Of a DNA stretch of 64,000 nt, positions 1-11,000 are shown piece after piece. This DNA comes from Diphasiastrum complanatum (lineage: Eukaryota > Streptophyta > Lycopodiopsida > Lycopodiales > Lycopodiaceae). Within the stretch, counting starts at the first letter, position 1. Each line of letters begins with the position of its first letter. The DNA is taken from the NCBI GenBank assembly GCA_029204225.1, contig MU832020.1, positions 27,234 to 91,233 on the forward strand. The letters run 5' to 3'. The translations under genes were made by a program, and so were the position numbers. The notes under the pieces were generated by a model. That model worked only from the letters and a program-made list of their open reading frames with translations, did not search any database and was not told where the DNA came from.

Positions 1-498
1 TCTGACTCAGTGGGATACAATGACGAGCTAAGGAAAATCAATAACTATTTCAAGTAAATCAAGCAACTCACTCACACGGTGTGATATAGAATCATCCTCA
101 TGTGTATCGCTAGCAATGTGTGAATCAACCTCATGTGAATCGCTAGAAATGTGTGACTCTATCTCTATTTGTCCTGCACAAGAAAATGGAACCTTGCATA
201 TGGAAGAATGCTCACGAGGGGAATCAGGAGTAGAACTCTCAAGACCTATAATACCACTCGATAGAGCGAGAGGAGGAACAAATACAGAATCATCATCGGA
301 AAATATAAGAAGGCGAAGTACAGGTAGAAAGTCATGCCACTCAAAGATAGGCGGATGAGAATGGACTTAGTCAAACCACTTGACCTAGCAGAACCCTTTA
401 AGAGAAAAATTGTATCAAGAATCTTAATAGGACCAGGATAAGTTGGTTGAGAAGTATCAAAGAAATACTGAAGACGTGTGATCCATTTGTTAAACATA
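1..498 (-). pseudogene. Unrecognised minus-strand coding remnant
   Basis: A minus-strand reading frame runs from about 497 to 350 (it includes HMFNKWITRLQYFF and PTYPGPIKILDTI). After a frame change near 350 it continues towards position 1 with a Ser/Asp-rich stretch. The family is not recognised. It lies where gag would lie in the GypA element whose leader begins at about 895 and reads the same way, but it does not resemble the gag of the second GypA copy (18,590-20,379). It may belong to another element. The window edge cuts it off. Confidence 0.35.
89..154. repeat. 33-bp tandem duplication
   Basis: Two adjacent 33-bp units (89-121 and 122-154) differ at about three positions. 33 bp is 11 codons, so the duplication keeps the minus-strand frame and repeats an acidic Ser/His/Asp peptide. 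It lies inside the coding remnant. Confidence 0.75.
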
Positions 499-894
499 TG
501 TTTAGATGGTATATCACTATTAAAAACAAAAAGATAATCTAAAGGGGATAGACCGAAAATTAGAAGTCATGATAAAAAATAAAATCAAAAGTAACTGAAA
601 AGAATACGTAACCCAATGATCGAAATGATCTGGGTGGTTTTATATTTCTATATTTTTATATTTTAATTTTTTTTATAATGGAGCGTAGAAAACGAAGACA
701 AACGAAAAAGTGAAAAACAAAATCAACGATGAAAATGAACTATGGAATCGAAATGCAAATGGAACGGAAACTAATAACAAATAACGAAAGACAAAATGAA
801 AATGCGATGGAAAACACAAACTACAAAATGGAATGGAAATAACAAAACAACAGCCACAGGCAGAAACTTAAGCTAGGCAAGACGCTAATCAAGT
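499..894. other. No feature seen; AT-rich
   Basis: This stretch is AT-rich with runs of T and A (about 640-680) and purine-rich words. No supported gene or repeat was found. It separates the coding remnant from the GypA-1 leader. Confidence 0.5.
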
Positions 895-1482
895 GGACGA
901 ACTGAAGGAGAGGACATAAAAGTCATCACAACAGGTACGCCAATGAAAAGATGTGACAAAGCCTGCTAAAGGAAAAAAAGAAAGAGGGAAATGACAAATA
1001 GTGTAAGTAGTACCTCGCAACTGCAATCAAAAGTGTGCTGAAAATGGTAGTAAAATGGAGAGATACCGGGCAACCACCAAATAGAGATAAGAGGGGCCTG
1101 CAAAAGCAACCAAATAATGAGAGAAAGAAGTAGCAAGTAGTGGAGTATATGGCTAGAAAATGGACAGCCAAGTAAGGAAGGTGAGTGCCAAAAAGAGAGG
1201 GTTAGGCAGCTAGCAAGCAAAGTTGTAAAATCAGTAGAAAGGAGGTGGAGGCAATGCAAGGAGGGGTGGGCTGGGAAAGAGTACAAATAGGTTAAGTTGG
1301 GGATAGCAAGCAGAAAGTAAAGTAGAGTGTTGGAAGTAGGTGATCGTGGGCTGGAAAATGGGCAGATGGTGGGCAGCAGCAGGGCACCAGTCCTCTTCCA
1401 AACGATAGTGATAATCTGCAAAACAAGTGGAGAGAGAGAGAGAGCTGAAGATCCAAGTTGAAAATGCTGAAGATCCAATCTG

Positions 1483-1925
1483 AAAATGGGTGCTGGGCAG
1501 CAGCTAGTAAGATCCACAAATGTCCTGCAAAATGATGGAAAAACCGCTGAAAATGGTGATGAAGTAGGGCGTTGGACAGCCTCCAAACAATCAGCAAAAT
1601 GGACAGCAAATCGGTGGAGAAATCCGTCGAAGATGGCAAGGTAGTAGGGTGCTGGGCAGCAGCTACCAAAATCCGCACATAACTTGAAAAAAAAATGGAG
1701 AAAATCGCTGGAAATGGTGATGAAGTAGGGCTCTGGACAGCCTCCAATCAATTCACGAAATGGGTAGCAAATCGGTGGAGAAAATTGACGAAAGTGACAA
1801 GGTAGTAGGGCGCTGGCCAGCCTCTACCAAATCTGGAAAAACGATGGAAATTTGATTAAAAAATCGACGTAAGTGATGGGGGTCAGTAGGGCGTTGGACA
1901 GCCTCTACTAAATCTGAAAAAGTGT
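1483..1925 (-). repeat. 80-bp tandem repeats in the GypA leader
   Basis: Six imperfect units start near 1,483, 1,563, 1,647, 1,727, 1,807 and 1,890, so the period is 78-83 bp. Each begins with a core like gggcgttggacagcctc and contains gcaaatcggtggagaaa or a variant. The first four alternate as A-B-A-B, so the array also has a period of about 160 bp. The same unit occurs with exact 80-bp spacing at 20,861 and 20,941 in GypA-2. Confidence 0.8.
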
Positions 1926-1938
1926 TGCAAAGGAAAGT

Positions 1939-1950
1939 GCTCTGATACCA
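1939..1950 (-). promoter_or_regulatory. Primer-binding site of GypA-1 (initiator tRNA-Met)
   Basis: gctctgatacca is the reverse complement of TGGTATCAGAGC, the usual plant retrotransposon primer site for initiator methionine tRNA. It fixes the element orientation (minus) and puts the 5' LTR to its right. Confidence 0.85.
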
Positions 1951-2360
1951 AGTTACGAATGAAGCCACAATTGATCTAGAGCTAAGCTATGAAAGCATCA
2001 CATAAGCAAGACTTAGCCCTAGAAAGCAGGAAAGAGAGATTAAGGAGACTAAAGAGAGAGATCAATATCATCGGCTGAGTAACAAATGACATAGATTCCC
2101 TACTTATAGCCTAGAGGAAGCCCTAAAAGGAAGCTTCCAGTGGTTAGGGCCCAACTGGGAGGGATAATAGTGCGCCCTCCAAAAGGGCCCCCACTCTCCA
2201 GTAACATGTCCAAATGTCCAAATAATGAATAATAGGGCCCAAGGCCAACTGTATAGTCTAAGTGTCAATAATGAATAAAAAAAGGGCCCAAGGCCTGCTT
2301 ATGCATAAAGTAAAGTAAATGTAAACGGACGTGGCGAATGTAATGAGCCGAGTCCATAAC
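1951..2360 (-). repeat. 5' LTR of GypA-1
   Basis: The segment lies next to the primer site and is homologous to 17,390-17,731. Shared words include atagtgcgccctcc, ggcctgcttatgcata, gacgtggcgaatgtaatg and agtccataac. The right boundary is set where similarity to the second copy stops. Clear TG...CA ends were not seen, so the limits may be off by a few bases. Confidence 0.65.
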
Positions 2361-3501
2361 TGGAGGATGCTTCATTGATTCATAGTTTCTTATCATGGTG
2401 GCAAATGATAAGTTCATTGTTACAAGTGACACATGTGGCAAGCTGTGTGGTTGTCAATCTACGTTGTATCAGTTTGGTTTCTATCCAAGCCATAGTGTAG
2501 CTTGTTTATGTGGTAGAAATTGTCTTGTCTATTTGAACGAGTATCACTTGAGATTTATGATTAATCGAAGTGATTGTTTCTTGTGGTTGTCAAGTAATTA
2601 TTGGATACCATCCAAGTCATAGTTGATTGTTCATGTGTTGTTACCAAGTGAGATCAATTCTTCTAGGAAGATCTGTTTTGAGTTGGAGAAAGATAGTTTC
2701 TTCAAGTTCTTGAATCTGTCCAAGTCCATGTTCTGTCATGTGGTAGTTGGGCCATGCCTACGTGCTAATTCTAGGGGCCTTTACCTATATTTAGTAAAGT
2801 CAAGTTACAATTTAGTTAGACTCGAGTTCGAGATTCTAGTGCTTGATTTGAAGCACAAGTTTTGCTATAAATAGGTGTTGGTGCTTTTAACTAAATAGAG
2901 ACATCAATTAGGCAATTGCTTTTGGGCTGCTTTTGCTTTTACTTTTCTTTTCAGCATAGACCAAAGTGTATAAGTATGTAGTGCACCCTACCTCAATTGC
3001 AATGGGACGTAGTTGGATTTTCTCATTACTTGTGTTCTCTCTCATGTGTTTGGCTATTGTTTTATCACAATAGGAATCTTGCCTTGGGTTACTTGTATGA
3101 GCAAGTCTGTTTTCTAACACCTGCTTCACTCCAACCACACTAGTACTGAACATGAAATGTCCGATCATCTGCTGATATAGTTACTTCAGTGTCAGTGTGA
3201 TGTCATATAAGAGGTCTAGATCTTGCAGCTTTTTTAATAATTTAACATGATAAAGTGAATAAAAAATTCCTCTTAACTCAAAGCGACATAAAACTGCTTT
3301 TTATGTTTGTCAACTCAATGATGACCCATAATCAGAAGATTTGAATAGATGTAGAATAGCCTGACTTGGCCCAATGCTCACATCTCATGTGCCTAGACCA
3401 TTCTTCTCAACTTACGCTACATTGTTGTCATGTACTTATATGGGCAAATATATATGATGATGAGAATGGTGTGTTACTTTTCCAAATTCATGGGTCACCC
3501 T
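2361..3501. repeat. LTR-like sequence with three spaced repeats
   Basis: Around 2,740-2,810 the sequence gggccatgcctacgtgcta, then ctaggggcc and tttagtaaa, matches the start of the C1 LTR (6,830-6,890), so an old LTR of a related Copia family is likely here. A TATA-like ctataaatagg occurs near 2,866. Three imperfect copies of a phrase like ccaagtcatag...catgtggtag occur near 2,480, 2,610 and 2,725, about 120 bp apart. No primer site or coding region was found. Boundaries are uncertain. Confidence 0.45.
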
Positions 3502-3556
3502 ATGTTTATTTGATACCCCTTAATGATAGTTTGGCCCTGCGTGCTATTTTTAGGGG
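3502..3556 (+). repeat. Truncated 5' LTR fragment of C1
   Basis: atgtttatttgata followed by taatgatagtttggcc matches the first 65 bases of the C1 3' LTR at 6,803-6,858. The match stops at taggggaa, and the protease coding sequence starts at once. The rest of the 5' LTR, the primer site, leader and gag are therefore missing. Confidence 0.7.
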
Positions 3557-6500
3557 AAGATGACTATTGGTTTATTGATTCAGGAGCTTCGAAGCACATG
3601 ACACCTAGGCGAGACTGGCTATCTAATTTTCAAAAATTAGATGATGGGTCAAATGTGAAGTTGGGGGACAACTACACATATGATATAAAGGGAGTTGGAA
3701 AAGTACAAGTACAACTACCTTCAGGGAAGATTGGAAACATAAAGAATGTGCTTTATGTACCAGGAATCAAGAAAAACTTACTCTCAATATCAGCTATTGC
3801 AAAGCAACACATGGTGGTGCAGTTTGATGAACAACGGTGTCTCATCAAGAGGAAAAATAATGAAGTAGTAGCTGAGGGCATACTTGCAAGGCGGGTGTAT
3901 AAACTTCAAGCTCAGGTGGTGGATCATCATGCAAGTGTTGCGGATACTGGATCATTAAGTTATGGCATGAGAGGTTTGGACATCTAAATTACAAAAGTCT
4001 ACAAGTCTTGAGGAAATTTAACATGGTTACAGATATACCTCAAGTTGTTTCTGATCACAAGGTTTGTGAAGGTTGTGTCTTAGGCAAACATCATATGAAG
4101 AAATTTCTGCCTAGTACATTTAGGGCAAAAAATGTTCTAGAACTTGTTCATACAAATTTGTGTGGTCCTATGAGGACTCAATCTTATAGGGGAGCAAGTT
4201 ACTTTATGGTGTTTGTGGATGATTATTCTAGGAAGACATGGATCTATCTTCTGAAGAATAAGGGTGAAGCTTTCAAGTATTTCACATGGTTTAAGACATA
4301 GGTGGAGAAAGAAACAGATAGACAAATTAAGATGCTTCGCTCGAATAAAGGGGGAGAGTATCTTTCTATGGAATTTTAGGTGTTTTGCAAGGATCATGGT
4401 ATAAAGAGACAATTTGCAAATACGGACACGCCTCAACAAAATGGAGTTGTGGAAAGAAAGAACCGGTCTATAGTGGAAATTGCGAAGAGTATGCTCAAGA
4501 GTAAAAATCTTCCAAATATGTTTTGGGGTGAAGCAGTTAAAATGACGGTTTATCTTTTGAATCGAAGTCCTACAAAGGTTGTAGAGAATCGAACTCCAGA
4601 GGAAGCTTACACGGGTTGGAAGCCAGACATAAGTCATTTGAGAGTGTTTGGGAGTATTGCTTATTCTTACATACCTAAGGATTCAAGGAGCAAATTGGAT
4701 TCTAAGGCTACCAAGTGTTTAATCCTTGGTTATGATAATCAAGAGAAGGGATACAGGTTATATGACTTGGAGGGTAAGAAAATAATCATAAGTAGGGATG
4801 TAGTCTTTGATGAGGAATCAACTCATAAAGATACAGAGATATATTTTGATAAGGATCAAGATGGAGGAATCCCTATATTATGTGATAAGTTATTACAGGA
4901 ACCTGAATCGACACATGTATCGTCTATCGTCTACGCCAATTCAAGAACCTAGTGACTTTGGTTGAGATAGGAAAGAGGAAGGAGAGGTCAAGTATGTGGG
5001 ATACTTATTCACCTCCTACTTCACCAGGCAGGAAGCATCCTACATCAGAAGCTAGAAGATTGCCTAGGTGGTACTATGAAACTATCAAGGATAGTGTTAT
5101 TATGGAATAGGGAGAATCCAGTACATATGAAACTAGGAGATCAACTAGACTTGAAAAGCAACATGAAGATCAAGATCGACAGGAGGTTCGACAGGAGGAT
5201 CATCATGAAGATGGGGATATACATTTTGCATATATGGCCACAGTATTTGAAACCAAGGATCCGTCTACTTTCAGAGAGGCTAAAAAAGAGGATATTTGGA
5301 GGAAAGCTATGGATGAGGAGTACGACTCAATCATGAAGAACAGGACTTGGAGACTTGTTCAGTTACCTACACGTAAAAAGGCCATTGGATGCAAGTGGGT
5401 CTATAGAACTAAGTACAAATCAGATGGTTCTATAGATAAACATAAGGCAAGATTGGTGGCAAAAGGTTATGCTCAACATGAAGGCATTGACTATGAGGAA
5501 ACTTTTGCACTAGTTGCTAAGTCTACTACTATGAGGATTGTTTTATCATTGGCAACTCGGTTTGGATGGGATATTCAACAAATGGATGTAAAGAGTGCAT
5601 TCCTGAATGGATTTCTAGAGGAAGAAGTCTACATGGAGCAGCCAGAGGGATACATAGTAGCAGGACATGAAGACAAGGTTTGCAGGTTGGACAAGGCACT
5701 ATATGGACTTAAGCAGGCACCCAGGGCGTGGTACACGAGGATTGACACATACTTTGAGGAGCTTGGCTTCGGAGCATACACTTTATGTTTTGATCAGGGA
5801 TAATCATATTGTTATTGTAGTGATGTATGTGGATGATCTTATTATTACAGGATCAAATCATAGTATGATTCAGGGAATCAAGAAAGATCTCTCATCAGAG
5901 TTTGATATGAAAGATCTTGGTTCACTACAATATTTTCTTGGGATTGAGGTATGGAGAGTAGCACAAGGACTATATATTTTTCAATCTAAGTATGCTCATG
6001 ACCTTTTTGAAAAGTTCAATATGTCGGAGTGCAAGCCTATTTTTACACCCCTTATGATAGTGGATGTAAGCTTACTAAAGCTGAGGAAGATCAGGATGTA
6101 GATGAGACGTTATATAGAAAGCTTGTTGGAAGCTTAATCTATCTAACTACTACAAGACCAGATATTGCTTATGCTGTGAGTATGGTTAGTCAGTTTATGG
6201 CTAAGCCTAAGCAGATTCATGGGAAAGTTGCTAAGCGAATACTCAGATATATCCAGGGCACTTTGAGATGTAGTATTCTCTATGGTAGACAGGATGATTT
6301 GAAGTTACAGGGATATGTGGATGCTGATTGGGCTGGAGATGCGGAAGACCGAAGATCTACTACAGGTAATGTTTTTAATCTTGGTTCTGGTGCTATCTCT
6401 TGGAATTCAAAGAAGTAGCATATTATTGCTTTATCATCTACAGAGGCAGAATATCGAGCTACTACAAGTGCAACATGTGAAGCAATATGGTTGCGAAGGA

Positions 6501-6796
6501 TTCTACATGATCTACATATGGTACAAGATTCACCTACGGTACTTCAATGCAACAATTAGAGTTGTATTAAATTGGCAAAAAATCCAATTTTTCACAGCAG
6601 GACAAAGCATATTGAAGTACAACAACACTTCATCAGAGAGAAAATTCAAAGTGATGAAGTGGAGCTTATCTATTGCCCTACGGAAGAGCAAGTTGCTGAT
6701 ATCTTTACCAAAGGTCTTGGCAAAGAAAAATTTCAGAAGTTTAGAGAACTTCTAGGAGTAATAGATAACAAAGTAAACATTAAGGGGGAGTGTTAG
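3557..6796 (+). pseudogene. C1 Copia pol (protease, integrase, RT, RNase H), broken
   Basis: This encoded a Copia polyprotein without gag. In order it shows: aspartic protease (FIDSGASKHMT, 3,572-3,605); the integrase zinc region (LWHERFGH near 3,960 after a frame shift, then CEGCVLGKHH near 4,070); the integrase core; reverse transcriptase (DVKSAFLNG near 5,590, YVDD near 5,828); and RNase H (DADWAGD near 6,320, STEAEYRA near 6,440, DIFTKGLG near 6,705). Stops occur at about 4,299, 4,377, 4,950, 5,107 and 6,416, and the frame shifts near 3,960, 5,790 and 6,045. In the integrase the first catalytic Asp reads Asn (HTNLCGPM) and the second reads Asn (RSNKGGEY); the Glu (NGVVERKN) remains. The protein cannot be made or act. 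Confidence 0.9.
6782..6790 (+). promoter_or_regulatory. Polypurine tract of C1
   Basis: aagggggag directly precedes TGTTAGGAAT, the start of the 3' LTR. This is the expected primer for plus-strand DNA synthesis. Confidence 0.75.
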
Positions 6797-6959
6797 GAAT
6801 TAATGTTTATTTGATATCCCTTAATGATAGTTTGGCCATGCCTGTGTGCTATTTCTAGGGGCCATTCTATTTATAGTAAATTCATTTTTTAAGGCTTATA
6901 CATGTAGGTGGGCTCACTACAAATAGATTAGGATCTATTTAGTACTTAGAAGTTTTTTT
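6791..6959 (+). repeat. C1 3' LTR, left part
   Basis: The LTR begins with TGTTAGGAAT after the polypurine tract and is cut at 6,959 by insertion of C2. Its start is repeated as the fragment at 3,502-3,556. Confidence 0.7.
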
Positions 6960-7406
6960 TGTTAGAATAATAAATGTAAATGATGTAGAAGCCATAGGTT
7001 ACTATGACCCAAAAGGTCGAGATCTGTGTAACCATGGTCATTTATATTTTAGGCCCAAGTATATATATATGAAACTAACTTGTAGGGACTCGTGGGTCCA
7101 CTAGGGGCCTATACATGTGAATTAAGTACCTAACTTGTTATTTGGGGTACTTAATTATTTTATGTAACTTATGGTAGCTAGATAGCCATTAGTCAAGTTA
7201 TTGGACAGCCAACAATCATGAAGGTAAATAGCCATCTTGGACTACTTATATGTAGCCATTCATTTGTATGAAACACACTTTTGTTAAGCAATCTACTGTT
7301 CATATTGGCTGTCCACAAGTTTCTACAAGAGGGTCATCTAACCATCTCTCTCTTCTCTTTGAGAATACTTTGTGTTAATGAATAGTCTTGATTATGGATT
7401 CCTACA
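6960..7406 (+). repeat. 5' LTR of C2
   Basis: This is 447 bp, TGTTAGAATA to TTCCTACA. A TATA-like tatatatatatga lies near 7,060. The LTR provides the promoter and polyadenylation signals of such elements. It differs from the 3' copy mainly near 7,212-7,225 and at its last 20 bases. Confidence 0.95.
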
Positions 7407-7419
7407 TGGTATCAGAGCC
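7407..7419 (+). promoter_or_regulatory. Primer-binding site of C2 (initiator tRNA-Met)
   Basis: TGGTATCAGAGCC follows the LTR without a gap. It is the classical Copia primer site. Confidence 0.95.
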
Positions 7420-8044
7420 ATTTTTCAGAATTGATTGCTTGCTGGAGGGCACCCAATAGGCAGCCACATTTCTTCTCTTTTGGTTCATAAAAATCAGATT
7501 TTTTTTTATTTTTGTGGAGAGAGAACTGTTCGGCTCCTTCTTGTTTTTTGTGCAGGAAATTGCAGGGAAAAGCTTGGAACCTCCACTCATTTGGGAGCCA
7601 GCAGTAGGGTGCCCATGCTCAACTAGTTTTCATGTGATTGAAATCAGATTACATGCCTCAAATTTCAGATTTTCTTCTTGGAGGAGGGCGCCCATCTACC
7701 CTTGAAGACAAATGTGTTTTTGACACATTTTTAGTGGCTGAAATTTTTCTGTTTTTGAGCCTGGAAGAAGGTCCTACCATCTGCTCCATTAGCACATTGA
7801 GTGCACACCATTTTACCACAAAAGTTTTGGTTGTGGTTTTGGTTTCATTGGAAGCTTGCATATTAGTTAGTATTCTGTTTTTTCAGCAGAATACAGCCAC
7901 CTATATCTTCTTGTGAATGAGCTATTGCATGTGGTGTATTGCAATCTATAGTGCTCATTAATTCAGCTTTGATCTTGCTGATTTTTTAGTAGATTTTGGC
8001 CTGGAATCTGTTTTTCCCATCTACTATTAGCTGAATTTTCAGAA
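7420..8044 (+). other. C2 untranslated leader
   Basis: The stretch lies between the primer site and the gag start codon. It holds loosely repeated phrases of the type ggagggcgcccatct (near 7,444, 7,600 and 7,683). No gene was found in it. Confidence 0.7.
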
Positions 8045-11000
8045 ATGGCTAAAGAATCTGAATCTATAGGTTCTTTGTTCAATGAAGATAGGTTGGATGG
8101 AACTAATTTCTCCTTGTGGTGCTACATGATCAAAAACCTCCTTATTGCTAAAGGTTTATTTGAAGTTGTAAGTGGTGATGAAGAGAGGCCACCTAGTTTG
8201 GCACCTACTACACCGTTAAGAGCTACTTCTTCAACACATGTGGAGGTGTCTTCCGAAGAACAAAAGAAGTGGGATTGACGTGACGCACAAGCACATTCGG
8301 TCATAGCGCTATCCGTTAAGAGATCAATCCTACCTCACATTCGATCATGCAAAACTTCCAAGAGTGCTTGGGAAGTACTTGCCAAGATGTTCCAAGTGAA
8401 GAATACGGCGAAAGTGCTTTTTCTACGTAATCAACTCTCAACATTAAAGATGCAAGAGGGTGATATGCTTTCAAATCACTTAATGAAGATCAAGGATCTT
8501 CGTGAAGAGCTTCTTAGCATTGACGAAATTGTTGAGAACTCTCAATTTGTTTCAATTACTCTTAATTCACTTCCTCATTCCTATCTTCCATTTGTGTCTA
8601 CTTTAAGCATATCTCTTAGGGGACAACAAATCTCCTTTGAAGAGCTTGTTGGCTTACTTTTCCAAGAAGAGCAAACAAGGATTAATTTTGGTGAACAAGA
8701 AGATCAAGCCTTCTTCACCAAAGGCAAAGGCAAGGGCAAGTGGAAAGGTAAGCCTTCTTCTTCCAAGGATCAAAAGTCCAAGGAAGGCCAAGGTCAAGGA
8801 TCCAAAAAGAAGGGTAAGTGCCATTATTGTAAAAAGTTTGAGCACCACATAAAGGAATGTAGGAAGAAGCTTACTAAGGATAAAGAGGAAGGTATTGATA
8901 CAAATACAACCATGATTTCATTAGAACATCAAAAGGAGGAGGATTCTTTCAATGGTGATTTTGCTTTTGTCACTAACAATCTCATTTCTAATCAAAATGA
9001 GATTTTTACCACTTCTCGACTTGCTGGTTTTTTAGCAGAAAACAGCACTACTTCAGCTTTGTAGATTGCTGTTTTTTCTTCCATTGATTGGGTGATTGAT
9101 AGCGGAGCTACATACCATATGAGTCAGGATAGAGACGTCTTCACAAAGCTTATGAAAATCAAAGATGGAAGCAAGGTTCAAGGTGTTGACAACACCTCCT
9201 ATCCAATTGAAGGCATTGAATCTATACCCCTCTTTCTTCCCAATGGAGAAGAAAAGTACATTCGAAATGTACTTTATGTTCCTAAGATTAAGAAAAATCT
9301 CATTTCGGTCTCTACAATCATGAATCAAGGATTGATTGTAGAATTTAAAGAAGACAAATGTCTTATAAAAGACCCAAAGAGATCACTTTTAATTGTTGCT
9401 TCGGGAACATTGCGAGGAGGTTTGTTTTTGTTGGATATTTATGAACCTAAAGCTTTGACATCCTTTGGTCTTGTTGCTACTAATTCACATGCATTGGAGT
9501 TGGCTAAACTATGGCATGCGAGGTACGGGCACCTCAATTTTGGAAGTTTGAATATGTTCAACATGGTGGAAGGCATTCCAAATATGGAGCATCCCGAAGG
9601 ACATGTATGTGAAGGATGCATACTTGCTATGATAGAAAATCAATTTGGGCATACTTTGAAGATACTACGTACCGACCGAGGAGGGGAATACATTAAAAGT
9701 ACGTTCGGCACGTTTCTTCAAAGCAAAGGCATTCTACATCAAATGACTACACCTTACACACCGCAACAAAATGTTGCCGAGAGGAAAAATCGCACAATCA
9801 TGGAGATGGCTCGTTGCATGCTTAAAGCAAAGGGCGTTCCCCACAAGTTTTGGGCTGAAGCGGTTATTACGGCGACATACATTAGTAATCGGTGTCCGAC
9901 TAAAGCCTTGAAGATTTTGACTCCTTATGAAGTTTGGTATGGTAAGAAGCCATCGGTTTTTCACTTTCGCACTTTTGGTTGCACGGCTTATGCGTTTATT
10001 CCCGATAAGCTAAGACCCAAACTAGATGATAAAGGAGCAAAATGCATTTTTATGGGCTATAGTAGTGAAAGTAAAGGCTATAGATTGTTTAATGTGGATA
10101 CTAACAAAATCATAATGAGTTGTGATGTTCATTTTGATGAGAAGAACTCCTATGATCTTGCGCCCATTTATGTCATGAAAGGGGACATCCCCCAAGATGA
10201 CTATGTTGAAGTGTTTCCAGATTTGGTATCACCATCTAATGTTGAAGAGGAGGGACTGCCATCATCCTCTAATGGACAGCCCACTGGTTCTTCAAGCAAA
10301 CAACCCATAATTCATCAAGAGGAGCAGATTTATGAAGAGGAACAGCCTGTTGAAAACTTTGGACAATATAGTCCAATTTCAGAGCACTTTGGACAGCAAA
10401 GTGTTGACAGTTCAGATCACTTTGGACAGCAAAGCGTTGATCGAAGTAAGGCTGTTGGACAGCCTAAACCAGTCCCTAAATGGCTGTTGCAGACTTTGCA
10501 GGACAACAAAGTGAACCGCTTCTATGAAGGGAAGACTCGTGCCTCATCTAAATCAGTAGAATTTGCTAATTTCTCTGATTTTGCTCTTACATCTATTGAG
10601 GATAGTGCAATAGAACCTGTTTTTTATGAGCAAGCCAGAGGAGTAAAATGTTGGGAGGACGCGATGAAAGAGGATGACTCACTCATAAAGAACCAAACAT
10701 GGGTTCTTGTTGATCTTCCACATGGAAAGAAAGCAATTGGCTGTAAATGGGTTTATAAGATCAAGTACAAGTCCGATGGTACTGTTGAAAGGTACAAGGC
10801 AAGACTTGTTGCCAAAGGTTATGCGCAAAAGGAGGGCATTGATTATGAGGAAACTTTTGCACCTACCGCACGAATAACTACCGTAAGGATAGTCACTGCT
10901 TTGGTTGCCCATCATGGTTGGCGTATGCACCAACTTGACATAAAGACAACCTTCCTCAATGGTGATCTTAATGAGGAAGTTTACCTTCAGCAACCTGCTA

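Larger units (their letters stand above)
895..2360 (-). mobile_element. GypA-1: 5' end of a minus-strand Gypsy-type element
   Basis: Reading the minus strand from right to left, an LTR (2,360-1,951) is followed by a primer site (1,950-1,939) and a leader reaching about 895. The words at 895-935 (ggagaggac, then gtcatcac) also occur just upstream of the gag start of the second copy near 20,403 and again near 17,850. This suggests that the leader ended here and that the original gag is gone or replaced. The LTR and leader match 17,390-17,731 and 20,380-21,035, so both belong to one family, called GypA here. The Gypsy assignment comes from the gag, protease and chromodomain of the second copy. 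Confidence 0.75.

Noticed and set aside
966-1751. Minus-strand open frame of 261 codons in the GypA-1 leader
   Set aside because: It runs through the 80-bp repeats, is rich in Leu/Ser/Phe as expected from purine-rich DNA read in antisense, and the corresponding region of GypA-2 does not keep it open.
6955-6959. TTTTT as proof of a C2 target duplication
   Set aside because: It is accepted only as consistent. Runs of T can occur by chance; the main evidence is the LTR pair and the C1 LTR that continues after C2.
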